Part shown: in pieces, positions 24,412-34,478 of the stretch
Position numbering within the stretch: position 1 is the stretch's first letter
Layout: each line of letters begins with the position of its first letter
NCBI GenBank assembly: GCA_003574785.1
Contig: QORU01000002.1
Coordinates: 186,001 to 250,000, forward strand
Source of the DNA: Taklimakanibacter deserti
GTDB taxonomy: Bacteria > Pseudomonadota > Alphaproteobacteria > Rhizobiales > Aestuariivirgaceae
Direction: 5' to 3'
DNA: 64,000 nucleotides
Translations under genes and position numbers: made by a program
The notes under the pieces: model-generated
Database searches by the model: none
Told to the model about the DNA's origin: nothing
What the model saw: only the letters and a program-made list of their open reading frames with translations

Positions 24412-24447
24412 CAATAGTCTTGCACTATTGAATTCCTGAACTATATG
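24412..24447 (+). promoter_or_regulatory. arsR-type promoter with overlapping operator dyad
   Basis: CAATAGT-CTTGC-ACTATTG (24412-24430), a perfect 7-base dyad, overlaps a -35 TTGCAC (24420-24425). After 16 bases, TATATG (24442-24447) is the -10, nine bases before the ATG, which would give a very short leader. This is the expected layout for repression by the ArsR-type product. Confidence 0.55.
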
Positions 24448-24455
24448 ATGGAACC

Positions 24456-24773
24456 ATGGCCCGGTCGTTCAACCATCCCGCCGTTTGCGACATCTCGCTC
24501 GATCATGTGCTTCATGCCCTGTCGGACCCGATGCGGCGCCATATCGTACAGAAACTCATGGCGAGCGACAGCATGAGCTGCATCCAGGCCTGCGCGACGC
24601 TGCCGCCTTCGACGGTCTCCTTCCACCACAAAGTCTTGCGCGAGGCCGGCCTCATCCGCTCCGAAAAAAAGGGCGTCGAGGTCATCAACACGCTTCGCCG
24701 CCAGGACATCGACGAACGTTTCCCCGGCCTGCTCGAAGTTGTTTTCCCACCTGGCCTCAACTCCCCCTCCTGA
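24456..24773 (+). CDS. ArsR family transcriptional regulator
   Basis: 105 residues, a single winged-helix domain: LDHVLHALSDPMRRHIVQKL, then CIQACATLPPSTVSFHHKVL as the recognition helix, and the wing HKVLREAGLIRSEKKGVEVI. The ArsR metal motif ELCVCDL is not present, so it is probably a non-metal (redox or small-molecule) sensor. It is followed after 23 bases by the Old Yellow Enzyme gene, and most likely controls that gene together with itself through the dyad at 24412. Confidence 0.9.
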   Translation: MARSFNHPAVCDISLDHVLHALSDPMRRHIVQKLMASDSMSCIQACATLPPSTVSFHHKVLREAGLIRSEKKGVEVINTLRRQDIDERFPGLLEVVFPPGLNSPS

Positions 24774-24796
24774 ACCCACCCTGCAGAGAGCCTCCC

Positions 24797-25873
24797 ATGC
24801 CCACCCTTTTCGATCCCTTGAAGCTCGGCCCCTATACGCTGCCCAACCGCATCCTGATGGCGCCCTTGACGCGGAGCCGCGCCGGGTCGGAGCGCGTTCC
24901 CAATGGGCTGATGGCCGAATATTACGCGCAGCGCGCCTCGGCCGGACTGATCCTGAGCGAAGCCACCAGCGTCACGCCCATGGGGGTCGGCTATGCCGAC
25001 ACGCCCGGCATCTGGTCAGATGAGCAGACGGCGGGCTGGCTTAAGGTCACCCAGGCCGTGCATGCGAAAGGCGGGCGCATCTTCCTGCAGCTCTGGCATG
25101 TCGGGCGGATTTCCGATCCGATCTTCCTCAATGGCGAGCTGCCGGTGGCGCCCTCCGCCATCCAGCCCGCCGGCACGGTGAGTCTCGTCCGGCCCAAGCG
25201 TCCCTATGTGACGCCGCGCGCGCTTGCGCGCGACGAGATCCCGGGCGTCATCGCGGCCTATCGCCGGGGTGCGGAGAATGCGCTCAAGGCCCAGTTCGAC
25301 GGCGTCGAGCTGCATGGCGCCAATGGCTATCTGCTCGATCAGTTCCTGCAGGACAAGACCAACCGCCGCATCGACGACTATGGCGGATCGATCGAGAACC
25401 GCGCCCGCCTGATGCTCGAAGCGACCGATGCGGCGATCTCGGTCTGGGGACCGGAGCGCGTCGGCATGCATCTCAATCTCAAGCGCAACTCGCATGATAT
25501 CGACGACTCGACGCCGGAAGCGACCTTTTCCCATGTCGCCCGCGAGCTCGGGCGGCGGAAGATCGCCTTCATCATCGCGCGCGAGCCTTTCGATGGATCT
25601 CGCATCGGGCCCGCCGTGAAGAAAGCCTTCGGCGGCGTTTATATCGCCAATCAGGATATCAACAAGGAAACCGCGGAGCGCATCCTGGCGCAAGGCGAGG
25701 CCGATGCCGTTGCCTTCGGCAAACTCTTCCTCGCCAATCCCGATCTTCCCGCCCGCTTCGCCAAGGACGCAGCGCTCAACAAGCCGGACGATACGACCTT
25801 CTACACGCCGGGCAGCACCGGCTATACCGATTATCCGTTCCTCGATACGGTCAGCGCGGCACCGGTAGGCTGA
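24797..25873 (+). CDS. Alkene reductase of the Old Yellow Enzyme family (NemA-like)
   Basis: 358 residues, FMN-dependent TIM barrel. KLGPYTLPNRILMAPLTRSR opens the fold, QLWHVGRISDP has the FMN contacts, and HGANGYLLDQFLQDKTNRR followed by DDYGGSIENRARLMLE is the family signature with the catalytic HxxN-type pair. Such enzymes reduce activated C=C bonds and nitro compounds with NAD(P)H. It sits in an operon with the ArsR-type regulator, a common arrangement for electrophile response. The last 23 bases overlap the 3' end of the Ldh-family gene on the other strand. Confidence 0.93.
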   Translation: MPTLFDPLKLGPYTLPNRILMAPLTRSRAGSERVPNGLMAEYYAQRASAGLILSEATSVTPMGVGYADTPGIWSDEQTAGWLKVTQAVHAKGGRIFLQLWHVGRISDPIFLNGELPVAPSAIQPAGTVSLVRPKRPYVTPRALARDEIPGVIAAYRRGAENALKAQFDGVELHGANGYLLDQFLQDKTNRRIDDYGGSIENRARLMLEATDAAISVWGPERVGMHLNLKRNSHDIDDSTPEATFSHVARELGRRKIAFIIAREPFDGSRIGPAVKKAFGGVYIANQDINKETAERILAQGEADAVAFGKLFLANPDLPARFAKDAALNKPDDTTFYTPGSTGYTDYPFLDTVSAAPVG

Positions 25874-26897
25874 GAGAGAAGCGTTTCGCCAAGCCTTCGA
25901 GCCCCGCTAGCCGCACGCCATCAAGCGCGAGGCCGTCCCTCTCGGCCTCGCCCTTGCGTTTGAGCGCGGCCTGCCCGGGCAAGCGCACCTGCGGCTTACC
26001 TTCAGGCACTACCGACTGGGCGCAGGCCTCGACCAGCCAGCCGGTCTGGCGCAGAAATGCGTCACGGCCGCCAAAGGCTTCCGGCGCAAAGGCGAGAACC
26101 AGGACGGAAGCGCCCCACTCCGTCGGATGATCGGCGCGGCCGAAGCCGCCGAGCCCCTGCGTCAGCGCTTCGACCATCAGGCTCAGGCCATAGCCCTTAT
26201 GGCCGTGGTCCACGCCGCCGATCGGGAGGATGGAGCCGCCATCCTTCATCACATTTGCATCGTCGGTGACATTCCCGTCCTTGTCCAATAGCCATTTTCC
26301 CGGCAGCGGCGTCCCTGCATTGCGCATGCGCGCGCACATGGCCGCCGTGGTGATCGAGGTGCTGACATCGATCAGGATCGGATCGGGCTCTGCCGGAATG
26401 CCGATGGCGATCGGATTGGGCGTCATCACCGGTGTCACGCCGCCAAAGGGCGCCACATGGGAATCGCTCGGGTCGGAAGAGAGAATGACGAGCGCCAGCC
26501 CGTCGCGCGCCGGCGCTTCGAGAAATACCGCGAGACAGGCAATGTGATGGCTGCGCCTCAAGCAGACGGCGCCCAGGCCGAAGGACCTTGCGCGCTTCGC
26601 CGCTTCGGCAATGGCAAGCTCCGTGGTCCAGACGCCGGGAAGCCGCCTCGCATCCCACAGCGCCACCGCGCCGAAATCGCTCACGACCTCGGGGGCCCCT
26701 TCCTTCGTCATCGCGCCACTGGCGATTTCGTCGACATAGTCGGGAAGCAGAGCAAGCCCATGGGTCGAATGACCATAGAGATCGGCCTCGACGAGCCCTT
26801 TGGCCACGACGCGCGCGGGCTCCGCCGGAAAGCCGGCTTTCATGAGCACGTCGCAGGCAAATTTCCGCAAGCTCTTGGGCTCGAATTTCGTGGGCAT
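25851..26897 (-). CDS. Ldh family NAD(P)-dependent oxidoreductase (malate/lactate/ureidoglycolate dehydrogenase type)
   Basis: 348 residues. The N-terminus has the family's PAEPARVVAKGLVEADLYGH plus STHGLALLPDYV. The nucleotide-binding and catalytic region reads CLRRSHHIACLAVFLE, VAPFGGVTPVMTPNPIAIGI, and the late motif GHKGYGLSLMVEALTQGL. This family interconverts 2-hydroxy and 2-oxo acids. In this locus it could act on the intermediate between dehydratase and aldolase steps, but that is inference. AAGGAAA lies 5 bases before the ATG at 26897. It is the last gene of the long minus-strand operon and follows the permease by 11 bases. Confidence 0.9.
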   Translation of the reverse strand: MPTKFEPKSLRKFACDVLMKAGFPAEPARVVAKGLVEADLYGHSTHGLALLPDYVDEIASGAMTKEGAPEVVSDFGAVALWDARRLPGVWTTELAIAEAAKRARSFGLGAVCLRRSHHIACLAVFLEAPARDGLALVILSSDPSDSHVAPFGGVTPVMTPNPIAIGIPAEPDPILIDVSTSITTAAMCARMRNAGTPLPGKWLLDKDGNVTDDANVMKDGGSILPIGGVDHGHKGYGLSLMVEALTQGLGGFGRADHPTEWGASVLVLAFAPEAFGGRDAFLRQTGWLVEACAQSVVPEGKPQVRLPGQAALKRKGEAERDGLALDGVRLAGLEGLAKRFSLSLPVPR

Positions 26898-26908
26898 TGA
26901 GTTTTCCT

Positions 26909-27742
26909 TCAGCGCGAACGGCGTTGCGAAATGTGCCAGGGGATGACCCAGTGCTCGACAAGGGTCACGGCGCCGAACAGTGCCAGGCCCAGAAGCGTCA
27001 ATAGGAAGATTCCAGCGAACGCGAGGTCGGGACGCATATTGCCGGTGACGATCTGGATATAGAAGCCGAGGCCCTGATCGCTGCCGATGAATTCGGCGAT
27101 GGTGGCGCCGACGGTTGCATTGATCGCGGCATATTTGAAGCCGACGAAGCATTGCGGCAGCGCCGCCGGCAGGCGAACCTTGAAGAAGGCCCGCAATGGG
27201 CTTGCCCCCGTCGCCCTGATGAAACGCACCAGCTCTTCGCTCAATGACCCGAAAGCCAGGATGGCGTTGAGCACCACCGGGAAGAAGCAGACCAGGAAGA
27301 CGATGATCACCTTGGGCAGAAGCCCGAAGCCCAGCCAGGAAATGAACAGCGGGGCGAAGGCGATCTTGGGCGTCATCTCCAGGCTGACGAAGAAAGGATA
27401 GATGGTGCGGCGCAGGAAGGACGAGAAGGCGATGGCGAGCCCGAGCGGCACGGCGATGACGATCGCCACCAGATAGCCGAGCACGCTCTCGACCGCGGTG
27501 ACATAAGTATAATAAAGAAGCCGGTCGATATCGGCCCAGCCGCGGGTGACGATCTCCGAAGGCCTGGGCAGGATATAGGCCGGAATGCCGAAGAGATCGA
27601 TGGCATATTCCCAGAACAGGAAGAAGCTGGCGAAGAACAGAATGAACGCCCAGGAGCGCGCCAGCATGCGCCAGAGGCCGGCAAGCCATGACGCGCGCAG
27701 CGGGGGCGCGCTATGCTTCTGTTCAGAGGACGCCATAGCCAT
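26909..27742 (-). CDS. ABC transporter permease (SsuC/TauC family)
   Basis: 277 residues with about six membrane helices. The inner-membrane permease signature is EELVRFIRATGASPLRAFFK and VRLPAALPQCFVGFKYA (the EAA loop). The N-terminal region before AFILFFASFFLFWEYAIDLF is polar. This class moves small compounds such as sulfonates, nitrate, thiamine precursors or riboflavin-like substrates. The ATG at 27742 is preceded by GAGGAG at 8 bases, and overlaps the ATPase gene by 20 bases. Together with the ATPase at 27723 and the binding protein at 28689 it completes a full importer. Confidence 0.9.
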   Translation of the reverse strand: MAMASSEQKHSAPPLRASWLAGLWRMLARSWAFILFFASFFLFWEYAIDLFGIPAYILPRPSEIVTRGWADIDRLLYYTYVTAVESVLGYLVAIVIAVPLGLAIAFSSFLRRTIYPFFVSLEMTPKIAFAPLFISWLGFGLLPKVIIVFLVCFFPVVLNAILAFGSLSEELVRFIRATGASPLRAFFKVRLPAALPQCFVGFKYAAINATVGATIAEFIGSDQGLGFYIQIVTGNMRPDLAFAGIFLLTLLGLALFGAVTLVEHWVIPWHISQRRSR

Positions 27743-28493
27743 GGAAGATCTCCTCGATCTCGCTTGCATAGGCGCTGAATTTCTCGCTCCTCTTGACGGC
27801 GAGGTCGCGCGGCCAGGGCAGATCGATGTCGATCACCTTCTCGATACGGCCGGGTCTCGGCGAGATGACGCAGACGCGCGTCGAAAGCTGGATCGCCTCC
27901 TCGATACTGTGAGTGACGAAGACGACGGTCGGCCGATCCTGCAACCATAAGGTCTGCAGATCGCGCCGGATAGCTTCGCGTGTCATGGCGTCGAGCTTGC
28001 CCAAGGGCTCGTCGAGCAGCAGGACGCCCGGACGATGCACCAGAGTCTGGCAGAAGGCGGCGCGCTGCTGCATGCCGCCCGACAACTCATAAGGATAGCG
28101 CTCGGCGAAACCATCGAGCTTGACCGAGCTGATCAGGCGATCGACGGTCGCACGATAGTCGGCAACCGGTAGCCCCCGCAATTCTATCTGCAGTTCGACA
28201 TTGCCACGCACGGTGCGCCAGGGCACCAGCGTGTTGTCCTGGAACATGATGCCGATCGAGGTCTGCGGCGCCCTGACCACCTCGCCCGCGACCTCGATCT
28301 CGCCCGACGTGCAATCGAGAAGCCCCGCGATCATCAGCATCAAGGTGGATTTGCCGCAGCCCGATGGCCCGACGAGCGAGATGAACTCGCCGGGCGCGAT
28401 CCGGAGTGACGAGGGACCGAAGGCATGGATGGCCTCCGGCCCCGAGGCATAGGTCTTGGTCGCCGATCTTATATCGATGGCCGCAGCCGTCAT
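27723..28493 (-). CDS. ABC transporter ATP-binding protein (SsuB/TauB family)
   Basis: 256 residues. Walker A is GPSGCGKSTLML, the Q-loop lies in MFQDNTLVPWRTV, the signature is LSGGMQQRAAFCQTLV, Walker B with its Glu is VLLLDEPLGKLDAMTRE, and the H-loop lies in VVFVTHSIEEAI. It powers the importer whose permease gene it overlaps by 20 bases. It is separated from its binding-protein gene by a palindromic repeat of about 165 bases (28511-28677), which might lower expression of the downstream genes relative to the binding protein. Confidence 0.93.
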   Translation of the reverse strand: MTAAAIDIRSATKTYASGPEAIHAFGPSSLRIAPGEFISLVGPSGCGKSTLMLMIAGLLDCTSGEIEVAGEVVRAPQTSIGIMFQDNTLVPWRTVRGNVELQIELRGLPVADYRATVDRLISSVKLDGFAERYPYELSGGMQQRAAFCQTLVHRPGVLLLDEPLGKLDAMTREAIRRDLQTLWLQDRPTVVFVTHSIEEAIQLSTRVCVISPRPGRIEKVIDIDLPWPRDLAVKRSEKFSAYASEIEEIFHGYGVL

Positions 28494-28510
28494 GTCCTCA
28501 CCTTACAAGC

Positions 28511-28677
28511 TTTTCCCTTCTCCCGCGCGGCACGCGTGGGAGAAGGTGCCCAAAGGGCGGATGAGGGCTCTTTCGTGCAACGAGCCTTGATCTCGACGAG
28601 CATTCCCTGCTGAGACAAAGAGCCCTCACCCGGCCTTCGGCCACCCTCTCCCATTGCTTCGCAACGGGAGAGGGGAA
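28511..28677. repeat. Palindromic intergenic repeat (rhizobial RIME/REP-like)
   Basis: A compound element. A CCCTTCTCCC/GGGAGAAGG hairpin comes first (28515-28546). Then GAGGGCTCTTT (28563-28573) pairs with AAAGAGCCCTC (28618-28628). Finally a CCGGCCTTCGGCC stem and a CCCTCTCCC/GGGAGAGGG hairpin follow (28631-28675). Such elements of about 100-200 bases are scattered in intergenic DNA of many Rhizobiales. It lies inside an operon and has no T-run. Confidence 0.75.
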
Positions 28678-28688
28678 GCCCGAACAAA

Positions 28689-29690
28689 TCACGGCACGAA
28701 GTCATTGGTATAGAAGGCCGCGGCCGGCTTGTCAGTCTGAAGATCATTGTACTTCTTCATCAAAGCCAGCATGTCGTCCCAGTCGGCCGCCACATTCATG
28801 CCGAGATGCTTGTCCTTGTTGGCCTTGGAATAGAGGACGCCCAGCGTGACGTCGAGAACGGCGCGCGCCTGTGCCTTGCCCTGGTCCTCGGCCATCGAGC
28901 CGCCGACGATGTCGGCCATCGAGGCGATCGCGGCATCGGGATTGGCCTCGGTCTCCTTGTAGGCCTTCATGGTGGCGGCGACGAAGCGCTTCACCAGGTC
29001 GGGATTAGCCTTCACCGTCTCGCTATTGGCGACAATGCAATAGCCGACCTGGTTCACGCCATAGTCCGAATAAGGGAAGGTCACGGGTGCGGCACCGCCA
29101 TTCGCCTTGATCTCGGCCGGCTTGTCGTCGAGGCCGCCCAATATGCCGACGGCTCCGCCCGCCCCTTGCAGATAGCTCGAGACGAGGGCGCCGTCCGGCA
29201 CATTGGTGATGGTAACATCGCCCTCCTTCAGGCCCGCCGCCTGCAGGACCAGCGGGAAGAAGGTGTTCACCCCGGCATTGGCGGTGGTGAGGATCGTCTT
29301 GCCCTTGAGATCGGCGAGCGACTTGACGCCGGCATCCGGCCTGACGATGACCGCTTCCGTCCCCATGGCATCGATGACGCCGACCGACACCAAAGGCGCG
29401 CCCTTGGCCGCGAGATTGAGCATCGAGGCGCAAGAGCCATAGGCGAAGGTGCTGTCATTGTTGGCAACCAGACGATGGGCCGAGCCTGAGCCGTTGCCGG
29501 AGCGGATATCGAGATCGATGCCGGCATCCTTGTAGTAGCCCTTGTCCTTGCCATAGGCGAAGCCGGCATGGGAGCCGTAATACATCCAGTTGAGACGCAG
29601 ACGGACGTCGTCCGCCGCCTTGGCAAGGCCCGCAGACGCTAACAGCGTCGCAACACATGCAGCCGTCAGAATGCTATGCTTCCTGTTCAT
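28689..29690 (-). CDS. ABC transporter substrate-binding protein (NMT1/THI5-like, SsuA type)
   Basis: 333 residues, periplasmic. The signal peptide ILTAACVATLLASAGLAKA is cleaved near residue 25. The mature protein begins DDVRLRLNWMYYGSHAGFAY, a hallmark of the NMT1/THI5-like group (N-methyl thiazole/pyrimidine precursors, sulfonates and similar ligands). The ligand cannot be told from sequence. The start at 29690 follows GGAGG; an in-frame ATG 10 codons upstream lacks a site. It lies 26 bases after the altronate-dehydratase-like gene in the same direction, so it is likely part of the same transcript. Confidence 0.92.
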   Translation of the reverse strand: MNRKHSILTAACVATLLASAGLAKAADDVRLRLNWMYYGSHAGFAYGKDKGYYKDAGIDLDIRSGNGSGSAHRLVANNDSTFAYGSCASMLNLAAKGAPLVSVGVIDAMGTEAVIVRPDAGVKSLADLKGKTILTTANAGVNTFFPLVLQAAGLKEGDVTITNVPDGALVSSYLQGAGGAVGILGGLDDKPAEIKANGGAAPVTFPYSDYGVNQVGYCIVANSETVKANPDLVKRFVAATMKAYKETEANPDAAIASMADIVGGSMAEDQGKAQARAVLDVTLGVLYSKANKDKHLGMNVAADWDDMLALMKKYNDLQTDKPAAAFYTNDFVP

Positions 29691-29716
29691 CTGTTTCCTC
29701 CGTGGCGCTTTATGGT

Positions 29717-30940
29717 TCAAACCGGCAGGCAGGCCGGACCTGCCGGTTCGTAGGTCTTGTAGTTCAAGGCAAATTCCTGGTGGCCGAGGCTCTCCGACTT
29801 GCTCGGGATCCCGGAAGCGAGACTTACGACCTCGGCGAGGATGCGCTCCGCCACGTCATCGACCGTCTCGATGCCGTCGGCGATGGTGCCGCCATTCACG
29901 TCGATATCGTCGGCAAGGCGCTGATAGACGCGCGAATTGGACACGCCCTTGATCACCGGCGCCACCGCCTGCCCCACGACGGAGCCGGCGCCGGTGGTGA
30001 AGATGATCATGTGACAGCCGCTCGCCACCATCTCGGTGATGGTCTGGGTGTCGTTGATATTGGGAATGCCATGGCGCACCGGCCCGTCATTCACCGTGTC
30101 CATGAGATAGAGACCCGGATGGGGCGGGCGCGTGCCGGGCTTGATCAGGCCCGCGAGCGGACGCGTGCCGCTCTTCGCATAGGCGCCGAGCGATTTCTCC
30201 TCGAGCGTCGAGAGGCCATGCTTGATATTGCCCCCGCCGAAGCTGCCATGGCCCAGGTCGCGGTAATAGCGATCGGCCTTCGCCACTGCCTCTTTCAATT
30301 CACGGCCGAGTTCCGGCGTCACCGCGCGTTTGGCGAGATGGTCCTCGCAGCCGATGAGCTCGCAGGTCTCCTCGAACATCAAGGTGGCGCCGAGATCGCC
30401 GAGCCGGTCGAAGGCGCGGCCGACGGCGGGATTGATGGTGATGCCGCTCAAGCCGTCGGAGCCGCCGCATTTGGTGCCGATGACGAGATCGCCAAACGAG
30501 ATGGGCACGGTCTCTGCGGCATGCGCCGCCGCGAGCATCTGCTCCAGCCAGCTGCGGCCCTCATCGATGGCGGCGCGGGTTCCGCCACATTCCTGGATGA
30601 CCAGGAGCTTCGCGTCCCGTCCCGAGGCTTCGACCGCCTCGAGCAAGGCGCTGCGGCGAAACTCCTCGCAGCCCAAGGACACCAGGAGAACGGCGCCGAC
30701 ATTGGGATGGGTGCCCATCGCCTCCATCACCCGATGCGCATAGTCGCTCGGATAGCAGCCGGGAAAGCCGATGAGTTGCGCTCCCGCCGTCTGATGGGGT
30801 TGGGCGATCTGGCGCGCCACGTGATGAGCGCATTCGACCAGATAGGCGACGACGACGAAATTGCGGATGCCCTTGCGGCCGTCGGCGCGCAAGAAGCCCC
30901 GCATATTCGCGGCATTTTTCGGTGACGAAGCCCTATTCAT
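29717..30940 (-). CDS. UxaA-family hydro-lyase, large (catalytic) part (altronate/galactarate dehydratase-like)
   Basis: 407 residues homologous to the C-terminal part of altronate dehydratase (UxaA) and related enzymes (GarD, SUY). Landmarks are RADGRKGIRNFVVVAYLVEC near the N-terminus, GFPGCYPSDYAHRV, LGCEE, LVIQECGGTRAAI, GTKCGGSDGLSGITINPAVG, and C-terminal MIIFTTGAGSVVGQAVAPVI. The conserved Cys residues are consistent with metal or Fe-S binding. It should dehydrate a sugar acid. The ATG at 30940 shares 8 bases with the end of the small SAF gene, indicating tight coupling of the two halves. Confidence 0.9.
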   Translation of the reverse strand: MNRASSPKNAANMRGFLRADGRKGIRNFVVVAYLVECAHHVARQIAQPHQTAGAQLIGFPGCYPSDYAHRVMEAMGTHPNVGAVLLVSLGCEEFRRSALLEAVEASGRDAKLLVIQECGGTRAAIDEGRSWLEQMLAAAHAAETVPISFGDLVIGTKCGGSDGLSGITINPAVGRAFDRLGDLGATLMFEETCELIGCEDHLAKRAVTPELGRELKEAVAKADRYYRDLGHGSFGGGNIKHGLSTLEEKSLGAYAKSGTRPLAGLIKPGTRPPHPGLYLMDTVNDGPVRHGIPNINDTQTITEMVASGCHMIIFTTGAGSVVGQAVAPVIKGVSNSRVYQRLADDIDVNGGTIADGIETVDDVAERILAEVVSLASGIPSKSESLGHQEFALNYKTYEPAGPACLPV

Positions 30941-31229
30941 AGTGGTCCTCATCATTGTTGAGATACTGGCTTCTGACATTGTGAACATGGACGAGATGGC
31001 CGCGCTCGATCGGCGCCGTGGCGATGCCGACGGCAACACCGAGCCGTATGATCGCCTCACCGTCGGCGATATGGCGCAGCGCGATCTTGTGCCCCTGGGC
31101 GATGCGCTCGACCGCCGGCACTTGCGGACCTGAAGCGCTCCTTGCCTGCTCATTCGCGGCAATGTCGCGCAAGGCGACCCCGACATTGTCGCCTTCATCG
31201 AGAATGATCATGTTCGTCAGGCCGGTCAT
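30933..31229 (-). CDS. UxaA-family hydro-lyase, small (SAF domain) part
   Basis: 98 residues, a single SAF domain equal to the N-terminus of UxaA: MIILDEGDNVGVALRDIAAN, then VPAVERIAQGHKIALRHIAD and AIIRLGVAVGIATAPIERG. It pairs with the large part encoded next, as in two-gene sulfolactate lyase (SuyA/SuyB) and split altronate dehydratases. The overlap ATGAATAG with the next start makes 1:1 production likely. It follows the DHDPS-family gene by four bases. Confidence 0.9.
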   Translation of the reverse strand: MTGLTNMIILDEGDNVGVALRDIAANEQARSASGPQVPAVERIAQGHKIALRHIADGEAIIRLGVAVGIATAPIERGHLVHVHNVRSQYLNNDEDHYE

Positions 31230-31233
31230 GGTC

Positions 31234-32192
31234 CTATCTCGCGATCAATCGCGGCACCTTCTTCTGTTTCATCATCTTGTACGTGTCTTCCCTGTAGTGT
31301 TCGCGCACATCGCGGGTCGGCGGGCGGCAGCGCGACGACGGCAGGCCGACGAGCTCCATGCACAGCTTGTCGAGATAGCCGTCACCGCTGGTATATTCCT
31401 TCTCGATCCTCACCCAGAGCTTGTAGAAAGGCATCGCCTCCTCGATCATCATGCGCGAGATCTCGGCATAGTTCCTGGCCTTCACTTCATCGATGAGCTT
31501 GATGCCCCATTCCGGCCAGTAATTGCACAGATGGACCTCGAAGGCCCTGGCCCCCAGGGCCGGCATCGCCGAATAGGGAAAGAACAGATTGTTGTCGATG
31601 ATGGTGAAGCGCTCGGAGAAATGCGACGTCACGTCCTCGAACTCCATCGCATCGGTGCGCGGCGTCGCCCATTTGAGGCCGACGATATTGGGAATGCGCG
31701 CCAGGCGCTCGATCATGGCGAAGGAAAGACCCGTGGCGGTCCAGAAGGTATTATAGACGATGATGCCGACCTTCGGCGCCGCTTTCGCGGCCGCCGTGAC
31801 GAATTCCTCGAAATCGCCTTCCGTATGGGTGAAGTAGAAGGGACAGGAGACCTGCATGAAGTCGAACCCCATGCATTGCGCGGCATCGGCCAGGCGAACC
31901 AGCTCGAGCGTCGAGGTCGATTGGCCGCCGAAAGTCAGGGGCACCCTGCCCTTCGCCTCATCGGCGACGGTCTCGGCCACGGCAAGGCGCTCTTCGAAGG
32001 TCATGGTCGAGAAATCGCCCGCGGCGCCCCCGGCAAGCAATGTCGCATAATCGGTGGTGAGGCCGCTCTCGATGAGGAAACGCACATAGTGGCGCAGCGC
32101 CTCGTGATTGACGGGGAAACCATCCTCATCCCCGAAAGGCGTCGGAATAGTGACATAACAGCCCGCAAGCCGGGATTTGAGCAGTTCAGGAT

Positions 32193-32196
<4 letters not shown>
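31234..32196 (-). CDS. Dihydrodipicolinate synthase/N-acetylneuraminate lyase family protein
   Basis: 320 residues, TIM-barrel class I aldolase/dehydratase fold. TIPTPFGDEDGFPVNHEALR is the usual opening, the substrate carboxylate motif is LAGGAAGDF (usually GTTGE), VYNTFWTATGL has the catalytic Tyr, and GLKWATP the Schiff-base Lys. The altered G-T-T-G-E motif suggests an atypical substrate or a dehydratase role. Similar proteins cleave or dehydrate 2-keto-3-deoxy sugar acids. Its first bases overlap the ATPase gene (ATGA). It probably works after the UxaA-like dehydratase and before the aldehyde dehydrogenase. Confidence 0.9.
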
Positions 32197-33306
<1,110 letters not shown>

Positions 33307-33320
<14 letters not shown>

Positions 33321-34470
33321 CGATCGCCTCCGGGTTCACCAGGCTCGCCTCAAGGCCCGTCACGCCGTTTGCATCCTGGCCGTAATAGGCGATGAACAGG
33401 CGGCCATCGGCCGTGAGCGCCATGGACGGGTAACCGAGATCGCGATTGGGAAAGCCTCCGCGCACCATGATCGGGCGATCGCTCGGCCATGTCTTCCCGC
33501 CATCTTCCGACAGATAAAGCGTGATGCCGAAGGGCGGCACGCGCCGCGCCGCCACGCAGGCAACCCGGCCGTCCGGCAGTTCGAGAAGATGGGCCGGATA
33601 ATCGACGATGCCGGTCGGAACAGCCGGGCTCCAGCTCCGCCCGCCATCGTCCGAGCGCACGAGATGCAGGATGCGGCTCTCATTGTCGCGCAACAGCATG
33701 ACGAGCCGGCCCGAGTGCAAGAGCAGAAGCGCCGGCTCCTCGAATTCATGCCCCTCTCCTCCGGCCACGAGCTCAGGTTCCGACCAGCGCTCGCCGCCGT
33801 CGCGCGAGCGGAGGATGAACACATTGCGGTAATGCGGGACGTCCGAGAGCGGCAGGATGATCTCACCGTCGGGAAGCTCGACGCCGCCACGCAGGCCATA
33901 GCCGCCGCTGTAAGGCGCGGTATCGACCGGTATGGAATAAGGGAAGCTTCGCCCACCATCCTCCGACACGTGGATCCAGCTCGAGCCGCCCCCGCGGGCC
34001 CAGGGGAAGCGCCCGGCGATCGTTGAAGGCTCTGGCGCCCAATCGCCGAGCTCGGCCGCCATCGCCTTCGGCCCGATGAACTTCTCAGGCGGATCATAGT
34101 TCTTAGGGCTGAGATGGGCCTGCGCATGAGCCAGCGGATACCAGTCGAAACGCCACTGGTTGAGCAGCACCCTGCCCGACCGCAATACGGTGAGGCCGGC
34201 GCATTCGACGCCGTGCCAGCGGAAGGCCGGCACGATCGAAGGCTCGGTCCAGCTCAGCCCCTGGTCCTCTGACCGCATCAGCATGTTGCAGTAGAAAGGA
34301 TCCTGCGGCGGATGGAGGACGATGTCGCGGCGCATGCTCCTGGTGAAGACCAGGAGCCAGTTGTCGGGCCTTGCCGCGACAAGATGCGGATGCGCGCAAT
34401 AGGCATGGGCGTCGCGATGGAGCACCTTGTGCGCCATCGCCTGCTCCAGCTTGATGTCGATCGCGTTCAC
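33307..34470 (-). CDS. Cytoplasmic sialidase-fold (Asp-box/BNR) protein 1
   Basis: 387 residues from a GTG at 34470 (GAGGGG just upstream). Five Asp-box motifs S-x-D-x-G-x-x-W/F are visible: SEDQGLSW, SEDGGRSF, SRDGGERW, SDDGGRSW and SEDGGKTW, so it is a six-bladed beta-propeller. An RGGVELPDGE segment and an EEPALLLLHSGRLVMLLRD segment match the exo-sialidase-like family. There is no signal peptide or membrane anchor, so hydrolysis would be inside the cell, on an imported oligosaccharide or conjugate. The Arg triad of true sialidases could not be confirmed, so the name describes the fold only. Confidence 0.85.
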
Positions 34471-34478
34471 CAGACCCC

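Noticed and set aside
26898..27689. N-terminal extension of the Ldh-family frame through the permease gene.
   Set aside because: The sequence before 26897 is the permease gene read out of frame; the ATG at 26897 has a good ribosome site.
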